Source: RUG13409 sp045546135 (GTDB taxonomy: Bacteria > Bacillota > Clostridia > Peptostreptococcales > Anaerovoracaceae). Taken from it: DNA of 64,000 bases. Both the position numbers and the translations under genes were made by a program. The stretch lies in contig JAZQCD010000004.1 in the NCBI GenBank assembly GCA_045546135.1, positions 1 to 64,000 on the forward strand, written 5' to 3'. Under the pieces are notes generated by a model. It ran no database searches, was not told the origin of the DNA, and worked only from the letters and a program-made list of their open reading frames with translations. This document shows, piece after piece, positions 32,922-41,178 of this stretch. The first letter of the stretch is position 1. The number at the start of each line of letters is the position of its first letter.

Positions 32922-34583
32922 TTATTCAGATTTACCCTTGTATTCAACGCATAGCATGGTCAGATCATCGAACTGCTCAGCATCTCCTACGAAACTGTCT
33001 ACAGCTGCCCTTACGTTATGAAGAAGCTCTTCGGGACCTGCGCCTTTATCCTCGTTGAGCGCTTCCAGCATGCGCTCAATTCCGAACATATCCTGCGCTT
33101 CGTTCATGGCCTCCGGCACACCGTCAGTATAGAGGAAGAGCTTGGATCCCGGCGTAAGTTTCATCTCATATTCTTTGTATACTACATCATCCACTCCGCC
33201 TACTACGAAACCATGCTTATCCTTTATGAGTTCAAACTGACCGCCTGCTTCAAGAAGAGCAGGATATTCATGACCGGCATTGGCAGCAACCAGGTCTCCT
33301 GTAGTAAGGTCTAAAACTCCCAGCCATACAGTTACGAACATCTCCTCCCTATTGTTTGCGCATATCTGCTTATTGACAATTCCGAGGACCTCAGCAGGAC
33401 TCATGCCGCCCTTTACATAATTTTGAATGAGTATCTTAGATACCATCATGAAAAGAGCTGCAGGTATACCTTTTCCGGATACGTCTGCTATGACAAGAGC
33501 CAAGTGGTTTTTGTCTATGAGGAAAAAGTCATAGAAGTCTCCTCCCACCTCCTTTGCAGGATCCATGACAGCATAGACATCAAAATCAGGGCGCTCTGGG
33601 AAGGCAGGGAATATATTTGGAAGCATGTCTTCCTGTATCCTTGTTGCAAGAGAAAGTTCTGTAACTATGCGCTCCCTTTCAGATGTGGCAGTCTTAAGAT
33701 TTGTCATATATACGGCTACGCCGTCTGCAAGGCTCTTTACATTATCAGCGAGCATGGTCAGCTCGCCGCCCTGATCCACCTTTGGATCCTCGAATATGAG
33801 ATCTTCAGGCTGTGCGCCTTCCTCCATCTTTTCGACGAACTTTTCGCTGCTTTCAGTGATCCTTAATATAGGTCCGAGAAGGTACCTCTTTGTATTCCAT
33901 ATGTATACGAGTATGATGATGGCAGTAAAACCAAGTGCTATGAGTATGACTGTGTTCACATACTCTTTTACGCCCTTGTTGATCCTGTTTATGTCTATCT
34001 CTACGCAAATGAGACCTACTGCTTCATCATTTGAATCATAGATGACTCTGTAGCCGTTGAGCATGTGGCCGTACTCTGAAGAGTATCCTTCGAGAGTACC
34101 GCTTTCTTTTGATCTTTCCTTAACTGCTTTTTGAAGGATGAGGAGAGTGTCATCTTCGAATCCGCCCTCTTCGCAGGGCCTTCCCATATAGCTGTATATT
34201 TCTGAAAGAGGTTTTCCTGATGATAGTTCCTCCTGACTTTTTGCATTAATGGCATAGTGAAGGCTGTGTATGTCTTCTACATCTTCAAAATAGATAGCAT
34301 AAAGATATTCTATATCAGAGCTGTCCTTTACCTTGTTCAGTTCAGATCTGAGCTCCTCGTAGTCCTCGGGCATTTCGCGGTCCTTTATCATATCGCCGAA
34401 AGAATAGTCTACGGTAGATCTGTATGCATATTCCAAAACTGTTTTTGCATAGCTCCTATAGCTTTCCATGACATTGTCATGATAAAGCTTGTATCCTACG
34501 ACTGCCACTGCAGCTGTGAGTATGCCCATAAACAGTATGGATGTAAGGGCTGCTTTAGTTTTTATGCTCATGCCTTTTTTCAT
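32922..34583 (-). CDS. SpoIIE/RsbU-type PP2C phosphatase with extracellular sensor and HAMP
   Basis: Membrane phosphatase of 553 residues, start at 34583 with AAGGATAG upstream (a reading 33 residues longer is less likely). The order is an N-terminal helix, an extracellular Cache-like sensor of about 190 residues, a second helix, HAMP, a coiled coil, and a PP2C domain of the SpoIIE class. Metal-binding residues are seen in EVGGDFYDF, VIADVSGKGIPAALFM, NAGHEYPAL, LYTDGVPEAMN and QFDDLTML. It likely dephosphorylates an anti-sigma-factor antagonist in a partner-switching pathway. No such partner is encoded nearby. It stands as a single gene. Confidence 0.9.
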   Translation of the reverse strand: MKKGMSIKTKAALTSILFMGILTAAVAVVGYKLYHDNVMESYRSYAKTVLEYAYRSTVDYSFGDMIKDREMPEDYEELRSELNKVKDSSDIEYLYAIYFEDVEDIHSLHYAINAKSQEELSSGKPLSEIYSYMGRPCEEGGFEDDTLLILQKAVKERSKESGTLEGYSSEYGHMLNGYRVIYDSNDEAVGLICVEIDINRINKGVKEYVNTVILIALGFTAIIILVYIWNTKRYLLGPILRITESSEKFVEKMEEGAQPEDLIFEDPKVDQGGELTMLADNVKSLADGVAVYMTNLKTATSERERIVTELSLATRIQEDMLPNIFPAFPERPDFDVYAVMDPAKEVGGDFYDFFLIDKNHLALVIADVSGKGIPAALFMMVSKILIQNYVKGGMSPAEVLGIVNKQICANNREEMFVTVWLGVLDLTTGDLVAANAGHEYPALLEAGGQFELIKDKHGFVVGGVDDVVYKEYEMKLTPGSKLFLYTDGVPEAMNEAQDMFGIERMLEALNEDKGAGPEELLHNVRAAVDSFVGDAEQFDDLTMLCVEYKGKSE

Positions 34584-34679
34584 GATCTTTTCTATCCTTT
34601 TCTTTGTATATGACTCTACATTATACCCTTTTTTTCTTATAAATGAAAAGTATAAGGTCCATGAAAAACTATCCGGACA

Positions 34680-34714
34680 CAAAAAGAGAGGTCTTCTTTA
34701 ATGAAGACCTCTCA
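34680..34714 (-). terminator. Terminator after pnuC
   Basis: Perfect 11-base stem GAGAGGTCTTC/GAAGACCTCTC on the minus strand with loop ATTAAA and five following U. Confidence 0.93.
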
Positions 34715-34734
34715 TAAAACCCAATGCTCAAAAC

Positions 34735-35460
34735 TTAACTGTTCTCTTTGTTTCTTGCTCTGTTGAGCCCTGTCCAATTCATAAGCCCTATTATGGCCAT
34801 GACAAGATATATGCTCCTCTTTGTAAGGTAGACTGCATCGAAGTGCACGATATACATAGCTACCGTTACTATGTCTGTTATTATCCACCATACATACTGC
34901 TCTCTGTATCTTAGGAGCTCAAGCACTGTAGCGACTATTCCTATGCTCAAAGTGAATGCATCGAGCCAAGGTACCTCACCGTCTAAGATTACGAGAACTG
35001 CATGATATATGACTGCCGTCCCTATAACTACACCGGCGCAGAGCGCATTTTGCACCAAAGTCATCCTTTTTGCTTTTGTCTTATGCAGGAGGATCTCATC
35101 TCTATGCTTTACCCAGCAGTGCCAGGATATGAAGTTCATAGGTATATAGAAAAGTATCTCGAGTGCTGCAGTTCCCCAAATGTGCCAGTAAACAAGATAT
35201 ATGGCATATACTATGGTATTTACAGTCGCAAAAATGAAATTGCTTATGCTTGCCTTTGCGCAGAAGAAGATGCAAAGGACTCCGCAAACGGCGCTTATGA
35301 AGTTGATCACCGTAAGCCATGCCGGGTTGCCGTCAGATGAACCTTGAGCAAAGGCTATGATCATAGCCCTTGCAGCTATGATCATCATCACGGCTATCAT
35401 GGCATATTCGTACCATTTAAGTTCAGCAAAACTCCTCTTTAGATTCTTTAGACCATCCAT
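34735..35460 (-). CDS. pnuC: Nicotinamide riboside/mononucleotide transporter PnuC
   Basis: A 241-residue membrane protein of the PnuC family with seven predicted helices, mediating facilitated uptake of nicotinamide riboside or a related pyridine nucleoside. Family traits are AVCGVLCIFFCAKASISNF, YLVYWHIWGTAALEILFYIPMNFISWHCW, the Trp-rich substrate region, and REQYVWWIITDIVTVAMY. It overlaps the end of the upstream adenylyltransferase gene by 13 bases, so the two are translationally coupled: one brings the precursor in, the other makes the dinucleotide. A strong terminator follows. Confidence 0.92.
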   Translation of the reverse strand: MDGLKNLKRSFAELKWYEYAMIAVMMIIAARAMIIAFAQGSSDGNPAWLTVINFISAVCGVLCIFFCAKASISNFIFATVNTIVYAIYLVYWHIWGTAALEILFYIPMNFISWHCWVKHRDEILLHKTKAKRMTLVQNALCAGVVIGTAVIYHAVLVILDGEVPWLDAFTLSIGIVATVLELLRYREQYVWWIITDIVTVAMYIVHFDAVYLTKRSIYLVMAIIGLMNWTGLNRARNKENS

Positions 35461-35948
35461 TTTCTTTGTTCCTCCTCATCCATTTCCCTTATCATTGTCC
35501 CGCTTATGGGGTATTTCTCTCTCTTTTCATCCACTATCCTGATATCTGCTTCAGGATAAGCTTTCTTAAAGTATTCCCTGTAGGAGGGTTCGCTTCCGTA
35601 TACTGCATCAAGCCTATCTCCTACTATCTCCCTTACAAGGGGAGTTTCTCCTTCCCATGTATCATCTCCCAAAGTCTTTCTAAGCTCCGTCACATCGATT
35701 GCCACCGGTATCATCCTGGCCACCCCTTGGTATTTCCTGCAGACCTTTTCGATCTGCCTAAGCCTTGCTTTTGCGCTCAGCCATTCATAAGGCTTTTCCT
35801 TTAGGATCTTTTCTTCTTCGCTGCCGCCTGAAAAAAGTATCACATATACTGTTTCGCATTCTTTTGCTGCAGTTCTTAAGCAGTATTCATGGCCTTTGTG
35901 AAAGGGCATGAATTTCCCTCCGTACATCCCTGTCTTATATCTTTTCAT
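35448..35948 (-). CDS. NMN/nicotinate-nucleotide adenylyltransferase-like (NadR-type) enzyme
   Basis: A 166-residue nucleotidyltransferase of the HxGH family. The motif GKFMPFHKGHEY is at about 11-22 and the ISGTMIR signature (ISxTxxR) is near residue 150. This resembles the adenylyltransferase domain of NadR without its kinase or HTH parts. It would form NAD from NMN and ATP in the cytoplasm. The RBS AGGGAGG stands 6 bases before the ATG and can pair with an upstream leader segment. It is the first gene of the operon with pnuC. Another nucleotidyltransferase substrate is possible but unlikely given pnuC. Confidence 0.86.
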   Translation of the reverse strand: MKRYKTGMYGGKFMPFHKGHEYCLRTAAKECETVYVILFSGGSEEEKILKEKPYEWLSAKARLRQIEKVCRKYQGVARMIPVAIDVTELRKTLGDDTWEGETPLVREIVGDRLDAVYGSEPSYREYFKKAYPEADIRIVDEKREKYPISGTMIREMDEEEQRKWMV

Positions 35949-36173
35949 TTGCCTCCCTACATATATTCAAAAAGCCGCAAGATCTAACTTACGGCTTTAA
36001 TATATCTTTTTATTCTTTTCTTTTTTCTCCCGATAGGAGAAGTATATGTGAGGCAGCTTTGGATATGACAGGTATTTGGAAAGGCCTTTTCTACCTTTTT
36101 TTCATTTCTTTTGAAAAGCCTATGACTTCTCAAAGACCCTTCCTTGGTTTAAACCCTTCCTGGTCTTTAAGAG
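35949..36173 (-). promoter_or_regulatory. Structured leader of the NAD-salvage operon (candidate regulatory RNA)
   Basis: The minus-strand leader contains (a) a stem-loop at 36129-36173: outer stem AAAGACC/GGTCTTT, two similar internal-loop strands AGGAAG, and inner palindrome GGTTTAAACC; (b) a small hairpin TTCTCC/GGAGAA at about 36026-36041; (c) GCCTCACATATA (36043-36054), which can pair with TATATGTAGGGAGGC (35951-35965) and so cover the ribosome binding site; (d) an intrinsic terminator between these two strands. It fits no riboswitch class that I can identify. Confidence 0.5.
35968..35998 (-). terminator. Terminator hairpin in the leader of the NAD-salvage operon
   Basis: The minus-strand stem AAAGCCGTAAG/CTTGCGGCTTT (one G-U pair), loop TTAGAT, and five U. 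It lies 20 bases upstream of the first start codon, with no gene upstream on this strand, so it probably works as an attenuator. Confidence 0.75.
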
Positions 36174-36492
36174 CCTTTGTTCTCTTTGGAAATGTGATGT
36201 ATTAATTATTCTTATCAGCCCCCTTATGTGCTGAAATGTCATTACCCTATATTGAGATGTATTTGGGAATGTGGGAGAGAGCCTCCTTGCGATAAACGGT
36301 TTTGATGAAATATGGATCTGGCGAAGAACGAAGCACGTGGCGTTTTTGCAGTTTGCGAGTGCTTAATTTTCCGGATCAATATTATTTTATGTATATGCAG
36401 CTTTATAGTTCATCTGCATCTGAACCGGTATCCAAGGACCTTTCCTATTCCCTGTCATATTCAAAACTGCCCCTTAGGAAAGGACTGCAGCG
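36174..36492. other. Intergenic stretch without recognised gene
   Basis: About 320 bases upstream of the NAD-salvage leader. Short open frames here lack ribosome binding sites and recognisable protein. The part next to the coiled-coil gene holds that gene's 3' hairpin (36477-36512: AAAGGAC and GTCCTTT arms, partly inside the coding end). The promoter for the leader presumably lies here but is not clear. Confidence 0.4.
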
Positions 36493-37131
36493 TTATGCTG
36501 CTGTCCTTTCTGCGAAGGTCTCAAAAGCTTCTACGAAGCTTGAGTTCACATCTATGGGAGGTTCGTAATCGACCTCTGAGACCACAGTGCAAAGGTCTAT
36601 CTTTGCAGAGGCCTCGTCAGATGCCTTGTTGAGCTTTGCAAGCTCTCTTTTGATGACATTTCTGTCAAAGTTTATGGTTGTGACCTTCTTTACATCGCAG
36701 CGGTATGAGACCTGGTTACCTTCGGCATTGAACCTGTAACCCGTGCCACCCCCTGAGATGGTCTGCTCAGAGGACCTCAGGTCATTCATGTGTTTAAAGG
36801 TGCGCGCTATGCACTGCCTTGACACATTGAGGCTGACCTCACTGTCCATGTCTATATCGAGGCGGGACTTTGCTTCTCTGATGGCTCTAAAGAGCTTTTC
36901 TTTTTCGCTGAGAAGATAGACGAGGAAGTTTGCAAGAGCAGTTATCTGCTCGTAATATTCAGTTTCGGGAGCGACCCTTACGGTCTCATCCTCTGCCTGA
37001 GGGTCTACCTTACGGCGCAGGTAGGTATTCTCTACCTTGGTTATGTTGATATCTCTGTCGAGTATCCTCTGGGTCTCGTCCATGAAGGACTGGAGTTTGT
37101 TCTGGTAACGGAATGCATCTTTTAGATTCAT
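36493..37131 (-). CDS. Unknown coiled-coil protein
   Basis: A 212-residue cytoplasmic, mostly helical, charged protein with no family I recognise. The N-terminal half has heptad-like stretches (AFRYQNKLQSFMDETQRIL; NFLVYLLSEKEKLFRAIREA). A Gly-rich loop SGGGTGYRF sits near residue 128, followed by VSYRCDVKKVTTINFDRNV. The start has the RBS AAGGAGG, and a good promoter lies 70-95 bases upstream. It stands alone. The profile (small, helical, single gene) is compatible with a phage-like or structural protein, but nothing around it is phage-like. Confidence 0.62.
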   Translation of the reverse strand: MNLKDAFRYQNKLQSFMDETQRILDRDINITKVENTYLRRKVDPQAEDETVRVAPETEYYEQITALANFLVYLLSEKEKLFRAIREAKSRLDIDMDSEVSLNVSRQCIARTFKHMNDLRSSEQTISGGGTGYRFNAEGNQVSYRCDVKKVTTINFDRNVIKRELAKLNKASDEASAKIDLCTVVSEVDYEPPIDVNSSFVEAFETFAERTAA

Positions 37132-37198
37132 ACTATCGCCTCCTTAAAATATATATGGCAACTTAAAAGTTTTATGTTTTCTCCTTTTGACAGTCCAT

Positions 37199-37227
37199 AT
37201 TTTAAGGCAGCGCATTTTCTTTGTCAT
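37199..37227 (-). promoter_or_regulatory. Promoter of the coiled-coil protein gene
   Basis: The minus strand reads ATGACA, 17 bases, TAAAAT, each matching the consensus at 5 of 6 positions. Confidence 0.65.
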
Positions 37228-37265
37228 TGAACTGGTAGTTTAATTACTATTTTTTTGTTGCATAT

Positions 37266-37290
37266 AAAAAAGGCGGATATCCGCCTTTTT
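37266..37290 (-). terminator. Terminator after the macro-domain gene
   Basis: Palindrome AAGGCGGATATCCGCCTT flanked by A-run and T-run. It can work in both directions and serves the macro-domain/HTH gene. Confidence 0.88.
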
Positions 37291-37360
37291 ATAGTCACTA
37301 ATATACTCAAATAATATGTTTCTGTTCCATCCTTAGCGATGGTGTCACCGATGCAGAATA

Positions 37361-38275
37361 TTAACAGAATATCGGTTGCTGCTCATATTTGACCAGCTGG
37401 CAGTTTATATCATAAAGATCCTTTATGCCATTCTTTAGGCAGTATTCAACGATCATATCCTGCTTATCACTGCTGGAAAATGCAAGTCCTGCAGATGCAA
37501 GCAGATCCCTTGTCTCTTCGTAGCTAAGACCCATGGTGATGGCAATAGCAAATATATTCTCCTTCTTTGGTTGTTTGACTTTGCCGTTGATTATCTTGTT
37601 GAAGGTCTTAGGAGACATGTAGAGAGTATTGTATATATCGGGACTTGAAAGTCCCTTTTCATTCATAAGTCTTATGAGCATCTCATGGAACTTCTCGCCG
37701 CCAAAGGAAAGTATGCTGTCAAGGTCATCCTTCTTTTTATTTGAAGCATCCTTGATATATTTATCTATATCACCAAGGACCTTTGCTGTGACTCTGTCTG
37801 TCGATACGAAGTAAAGAGCAAGAGTCACATCAAGCTTGTCATTTTCTAAATTTAGATATTCGTTTATAGCGGAGATCGCTATACCAAGGGCTTCCTCGAT
37901 GGGGTAAGAAAGAGTTCCTGCGCATATGAGAGGAAATGCTACAGTTTTGCAGCCAAGAGCGCTTGCAAGGCGAAGACTCTCTCTGTAGCAAGACCTTAAT
38001 AGCACGGGTTCTCCCTGAAGACCGTCCACATAGGTGGGCCCGTAGGTATGTATCACATACTTTGCTTTCAGCTTGCCATAGGCTTTCGTATATACAGTTT
38101 CTCCGAAGCGAAGTTTTCCCCTAAGCTTTGCGCACTCTTCGTCAAATTCACTTCCGCCGAGCCTATGCACTATCTGATCCACTCCGGAGCGTCCGACCAT
38201 ATCGGGATTGGTGGAGTTTACAAGAGCATCCACTTCAAGCGTCGTTATATCCTTGTTTACTATCCTGAAAGGCAT
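37361..38275 (-). CDS. Macro-domain/HTH fusion protein
   Basis: A 304-residue fusion. The macro domain (residues 1-165) shows the ADP-ribose pocket residues in ALVNSTNPDMVGRSGVDQIV and FPLICAGTLSYPIEEAL, typical of O-acetyl-ADP-ribose deacetylase or ADP-ribosyl hydrolase types. The C-terminal 110 residues contain an XRE-like HTH (LSSPDIYNTLYMSPKTFNKIINGKV... FAIAITMGLSYEETRDLLASAG), a tail seen in cytosolic DNA-binding or helper proteins. The RBS is GAGGAAA. It stands alone, separated by terminators on both sides. A role in reversing ADP-ribosylation coupled to gene control or stress is inferred. Confidence 0.82.
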   Translation of the reverse strand: MPFRIVNKDITTLEVDALVNSTNPDMVGRSGVDQIVHRLGGSEFDEECAKLRGKLRFGETVYTKAYGKLKAKYVIHTYGPTYVDGLQGEPVLLRSCYRESLRLASALGCKTVAFPLICAGTLSYPIEEALGIAISAINEYLNLENDKLDVTLALYFVSTDRVTAKVLGDIDKYIKDASNKKKDDLDSILSFGGEKFHEMLIRLMNEKGLSSPDIYNTLYMSPKTFNKIINGKVKQPKKENIFAIAITMGLSYEETRDLLASAGLAFSSSDKQDMIVEYCLKNGIKDLYDINCQLVKYEQQPIFC

Positions 38276-38349
38276 TTATTTTTCCTCACCTTTAACCAGC
38301 GATATTTTTCATGGATACTATATCATAAATTGGACAAATATATCTAAGT

Positions 38350-38387
38350 ATAAAAAAGATGGCAACCAAAGTTTCGGCTGCCATCTT
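38350..38387 (-). terminator. Terminator after the Rrf2 regulator gene
   Basis: The minus-strand stem AAGATGGCAGCC/GGTTGCCATCTT (one G-U), loop GAAACTTT, then six U. Confidence 0.9.
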
Positions 38388-38422
38388 GCTTTATCATTAA
38401 ATATTAAAATCAGTTAAGTGAC

Positions 38423-38836
38423 TTATATCGATTTATTTTTTTCCAGTAGGTCGCTGAGCTTCTTCCCATAGAAGAAATCATGGACCATCTGGTCATACTC
38501 CTCCCACATGGGAAGGGTCTGGCATTGGTCTTTTCTTGGGCATTTAAAATCTTTTCCTGCCAGGCACACAACAGATGAAAGAGTCCCTTCCATCAGCTCT
38601 AAGACTTCTCCTATTGAATAGTCTTTAGGCTCTCTGCAAAGTTTGTAGCCGCCGCCTTTGCCGCTGGTACCGCTTATAAGGCCGCCGCTGACCATATCCT
38701 TTACTATTATCTCAAGATACTTTTTTGATATACCCTGTCTTTCTGCAATATCCTTTAATGGTATATAGCTACCGTTATCATTTTCAGCCAAGTCTAAAAG
38801 AACTCTGACAGCATATCTTCCTCTTGTAGATATCAT
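38423..38836 (-). CDS. Rrf2-family regulator of iron-sulfur assembly (IscR/SufR-like)
   Basis: A 137-residue winged-helix regulator with N-terminal STRGRYAVRVLLDLAEN and the recognition region IAERQGISKKYLEIIVKDMV. Three cysteines in VVCLAGKDFKCPRKDQC (C-x7-C-x5-C) fit an Fe-S-cluster ligand set, so it may sense cluster status. It is divergent from the sufCBDSU operon. TTACCTA/TAGGTAA-type sites lie over both promoters, arguing for autoregulation and control of suf. CymR-type cysteine control is a possible alternative because cysK ends the operon, but the three cysteines favour an Fe-S sensor. Confidence 0.88.
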   Translation of the reverse strand: MISTRGRYAVRVLLDLAENDNGSYIPLKDIAERQGISKKYLEIIVKDMVSGGLISGTSGKGGGYKLCREPKDYSIGEVLELMEGTLSSVVCLAGKDFKCPRKDQCQTLPMWEEYDQMVHDFFYGKKLSDLLEKNKSI

Positions 38837-38895
38837 AGTTCCAGACCTTCAACTTCTTTATTGAAGGCTCCTCCTTCCGATCTTTTCTTTCACCT

Positions 38896-38925
38896 ATTAT
38901 ACTGCAGGGTAAATAGGTAAATCAA
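38896..38925 (-). promoter_or_regulatory. Promoter of the Rrf2 regulator gene
   Basis: The minus strand has TTGATT, an 18-base spacer and TATAAT. The spacer contains TTTACCTATTTACC, which repeats the operator half-site seen in the suf promoter. Confidence 0.75.
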
Positions 38926-38941
38926 TATTCTCTCTTCCGTA

Positions 38942-38964
38942 TTACCTATTGACATAGTAGGTAA
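38942..38964. promoter_or_regulatory. Inverted repeat TTACCTA-N9-TAGGTAA, candidate Rrf2 operator
   Basis: A perfect 7-base inverted repeat that overlaps the -35 box of the suf promoter. Related half-sites occur in the spacer of the divergent Rrf2 promoter at about 38908-38920. Confidence 0.75.
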
Positions 38965-38977
38965 ATGGTATTACAAT
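38949..38977 (+). promoter_or_regulatory. Promoter of the suf operon
   Basis: TTGACA, 17-base spacer, TACAAT. The start site would be near 38984, which rules out the ATG at 38987 as the normal start of sufC. Confidence 0.88.
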
Positions 38978-39016
38978 TACGGAAAAATGTCAATAGTGAT
39001 CAAAGGAGGCATCAAA

Positions 39017-39766
39017 TTGTCAGATCAGATCTTAAAAATAGAATCTCTTTCCGCTTCTGTAGAAGATAAAGAGATACTTCACGAAATATCCATGTCCATA
39101 GGAAGAGGCGAAACTCACGTCATCATGGGACCAAACGGGGCAGGAAAATCCACCCTTGCCGGCGTGCTCATGGGAGATCCGGCCTTTACTGTTACAGGAG
39201 GCACTGCAATATTTGAAGGCAAAGACCTATTGGAGCTTTCCGTAAGCGAAAGAGCAAAGCTTGGCCTATTCCTCTCATTTCAAAATCCTATTGAAGTTCC
39301 GGGCATATCCCTTGAGAACTTCGTACGGTCTGCTCTTGAGCAAAAGACAGGAGAAAAGATAAGAGCATGGGACTTTAGAAAGGAAGTAAAAGCAGTCCTT
39401 GAATCCTTGCAGCTTGACCACATATATGCTCAAAGAGATCTTAATGTAGGCTTTTCCGGTGGTGAAAAGAAGAAAGCTGAGATACTTCAGATGCTCCTTC
39501 TTAAGCCAAGCCTTGCCATACTTGACGAAACAGACTCGGGCCTTGACGTAGATGCTGTTCGTACAGTTTCAAGAGGCATAGAAGAATTCCAAAAGGACAG
39601 GTCTTCATCCCTTCTTATCATCACTCACAATGCAGCAATACTGTCTTCGCTAAACGTTGACAAAGTCCATATCATAGCCGAAGGCCGCGTAGTAGCGGAA
39701 GGCGGCAAAGAGCTCATAGACATAGTTGAAGAAAAGGGCTTTGCTCCCTTCACGGAGGAAGCATAA
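39017..39766 (+). CDS. sufC: SufC, Fe-S assembly ATPase
   Basis: ABC-type ATPase of the SufBCD scaffold, 249 residues. The start is placed at TTG 39017 because AAAGGAGG stands 8 bases upstream. An in-frame ATG at 38987 would lie at the transcription start and has no RBS. Motifs: Walker A GPNGAGKST, the Q-loop in LSFQNPIEVPGISLENFV (a SufC hallmark), signature FSGGEKKKAE, and Walker B LAILDETDSGLD. It is the first gene of the suf operon. The last base of its stop overlaps the sufB start (ATAATGAG). Confidence 0.93.
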   Translation: MSDQILKIESLSASVEDKEILHEISMSIGRGETHVIMGPNGAGKSTLAGVLMGDPAFTVTGGTAIFEGKDLLELSVSERAKLGLFLSFQNPIEVPGISLENFVRSALEQKTGEKIRAWDFRKEVKAVLESLQLDHIYAQRDLNVGFSGGEKKKAEILQMLLLKPSLAILDETDSGLDVDAVRTVSRGIEEFQKDRSSSLLIITHNAAILSSLNVDKVHIIAEGRVVAEGGKELIDIVEEKGFAPFTEEA

Positions 39767-41178
39767 TGAGCGCAGAAAAGACATATATAGAAGATGTAGA
39801 CCGCTCCTTTTACGACTTCCGTTATGAAGATAAGGACAGCTACAAAGTAAAGAGCGGTCTTACAGAAGAAATAATAAGGCAGATATCAAAGGAAAAAGGT
39901 GATCCTGAATGGATGCTTGAGTTTAGGCTAGAGTCCCTTAAGACCTTTGAATCCATGTCCATGCCTGATTGGGGTCCATCCATAGAAGGCCTTCATATGG
40001 AGAACATCGTCACCTATGTAAGACCCAACACTGAAAGGATGCATACGAACTGGGAAGATGTACCCGAGGATATCAAGAATACCTTTGAAAGGCTCGGAAT
40101 ACCCCAGTCAGAAAGAGAGTCCCTTGCAGGCGTAGGAGCTCAATACGATTCCGAGCTTGTATATCACAATGTAAAAGAAGAAGTCTCAGAGCAGGGCGTC
40201 ATATACACAGATATAGAAAGCGCTCTTCACGGAGATTATGCTGATATGATAAAGGACCATTTCATGAAACTGGTCACACCGTCAGACCATAAATTTGCGG
40301 CTCTTCACGGGGCTGTCTGGTCAGGAGGATCCTTTGTATATGTACCTCCCGGAGTATCAGTTGAGATCCCTCTTCAGTCATATTTCAGGCTCAATTCTCC
40401 CGGAGCCGGCCAGTTCGAACACACCCTTATCATAGTTGATAAGGGAGCATATCTTCACTTCATCGAAGGCTGCTCAGCGCCTAAATACAATGTGGCAAAC
40501 CTCCATGCAGGCTGCGTAGAGCTCTTTGTAGGTGAGGATGCATCCCTTAGATATTCCACCATAGAGAATTGGTCTAAGAATATGTATAACCTCAATACAA
40601 AAAGAGCTAAAGTTGAAAAAGGCGGAAAGATAGAATGGGTATCAGGATCCTTTGGATCTCACGTATCCTACCTCTATCCCATGAGCATACTTGCAGGAGA
40701 AGGTGCAAGCTGCGAATTCACAGGAGTTACCTTTGCAGGAAAAGACCAGGATCTCGATACGGGCTGCAAAGTAGTCCACAACGCAGAGAACACTACAAGC
40801 GTAGTCAACACAAGGTCTATCTCAAAGAGCGGAGGAGTAAGCACTTTCAGAAGCGCAGTAGTCATTTCAGAAAATGCAAAGAACAGCAGGTCATCCGTAT
40901 CCTGCCAGTCCTTGATGCTCGATTCAGAGTCAAGGTCTGATACCATTCCTGCCATGGATATACGAACAGACGAGGCAGATGTCGGCCATGAAGCAAAGAT
41001 AGGAAGGATCTCCGATGAAGCCGTCTTTTATCTCATGAGCAGAGGCCTAAGCGAAGAAGATGCAAAAGCCCTTATCGTAAGCGGATTTGCAGAAAACGTC
41101 TCAAAAGAGCTGCCACTGGAATACGCAGTTGAAATGAACAATCTCATCAGAATAGAAATGAAAGGGGCTATAGGATAA
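39766..41178 (+). CDS. sufB: SufB, Fe-S assembly scaffold
   Basis: A 470-residue beta-helix scaffold subunit, the usual length for SufB. Visible traits are the N-terminal YDFRYEDKDSYKVKSGL, SMPDWGPSIEGLHME, the core AALHGAVWSGGSFVYVPPGV, and the conserved C-terminal RSDTIPAMDIRTDEADVGHEA with GRISDEAVFYLMSRG, including the Glu/His region used with SufD. It overlaps sufC and sufD by one base each, so expression is tightly coupled. Together with SufC and SufD it builds and transfers [Fe-S] clusters. Confidence 0.95.
   Translation: MSAEKTYIEDVDRSFYDFRYEDKDSYKVKSGLTEEIIRQISKEKGDPEWMLEFRLESLKTFESMSMPDWGPSIEGLHMENIVTYVRPNTERMHTNWEDVPEDIKNTFERLGIPQSERESLAGVGAQYDSELVYHNVKEEVSEQGVIYTDIESALHGDYADMIKDHFMKLVTPSDHKFAALHGAVWSGGSFVYVPPGVSVEIPLQSYFRLNSPGAGQFEHTLIIVDKGAYLHFIEGCSAPKYNVANLHAGCVELFVGEDASLRYSTIENWSKNMYNLNTKRAKVEKGGKIEWVSGSFGSHVSYLYPMSILAGEGASCEFTGVTFAGKDQDLDTGCKVVHNAENTTSVVNTRSISKSGGVSTFRSAVVISENAKNSRSSVSCQSLMLDSESRSDTIPAMDIRTDEADVGHEAKIGRISDEAVFYLMSRGLSEEDAKALIVSGFAENVSKELPLEYAVEMNNLIRIEMKGAIG

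Noticed and set aside
36302..36632. Two overlapping plus-strand open frames of about 90-105 codons
   Set aside because: No ribosome binding sites, no family pattern, and they run antisense into the coiled-coil gene. Treated as chance frames.
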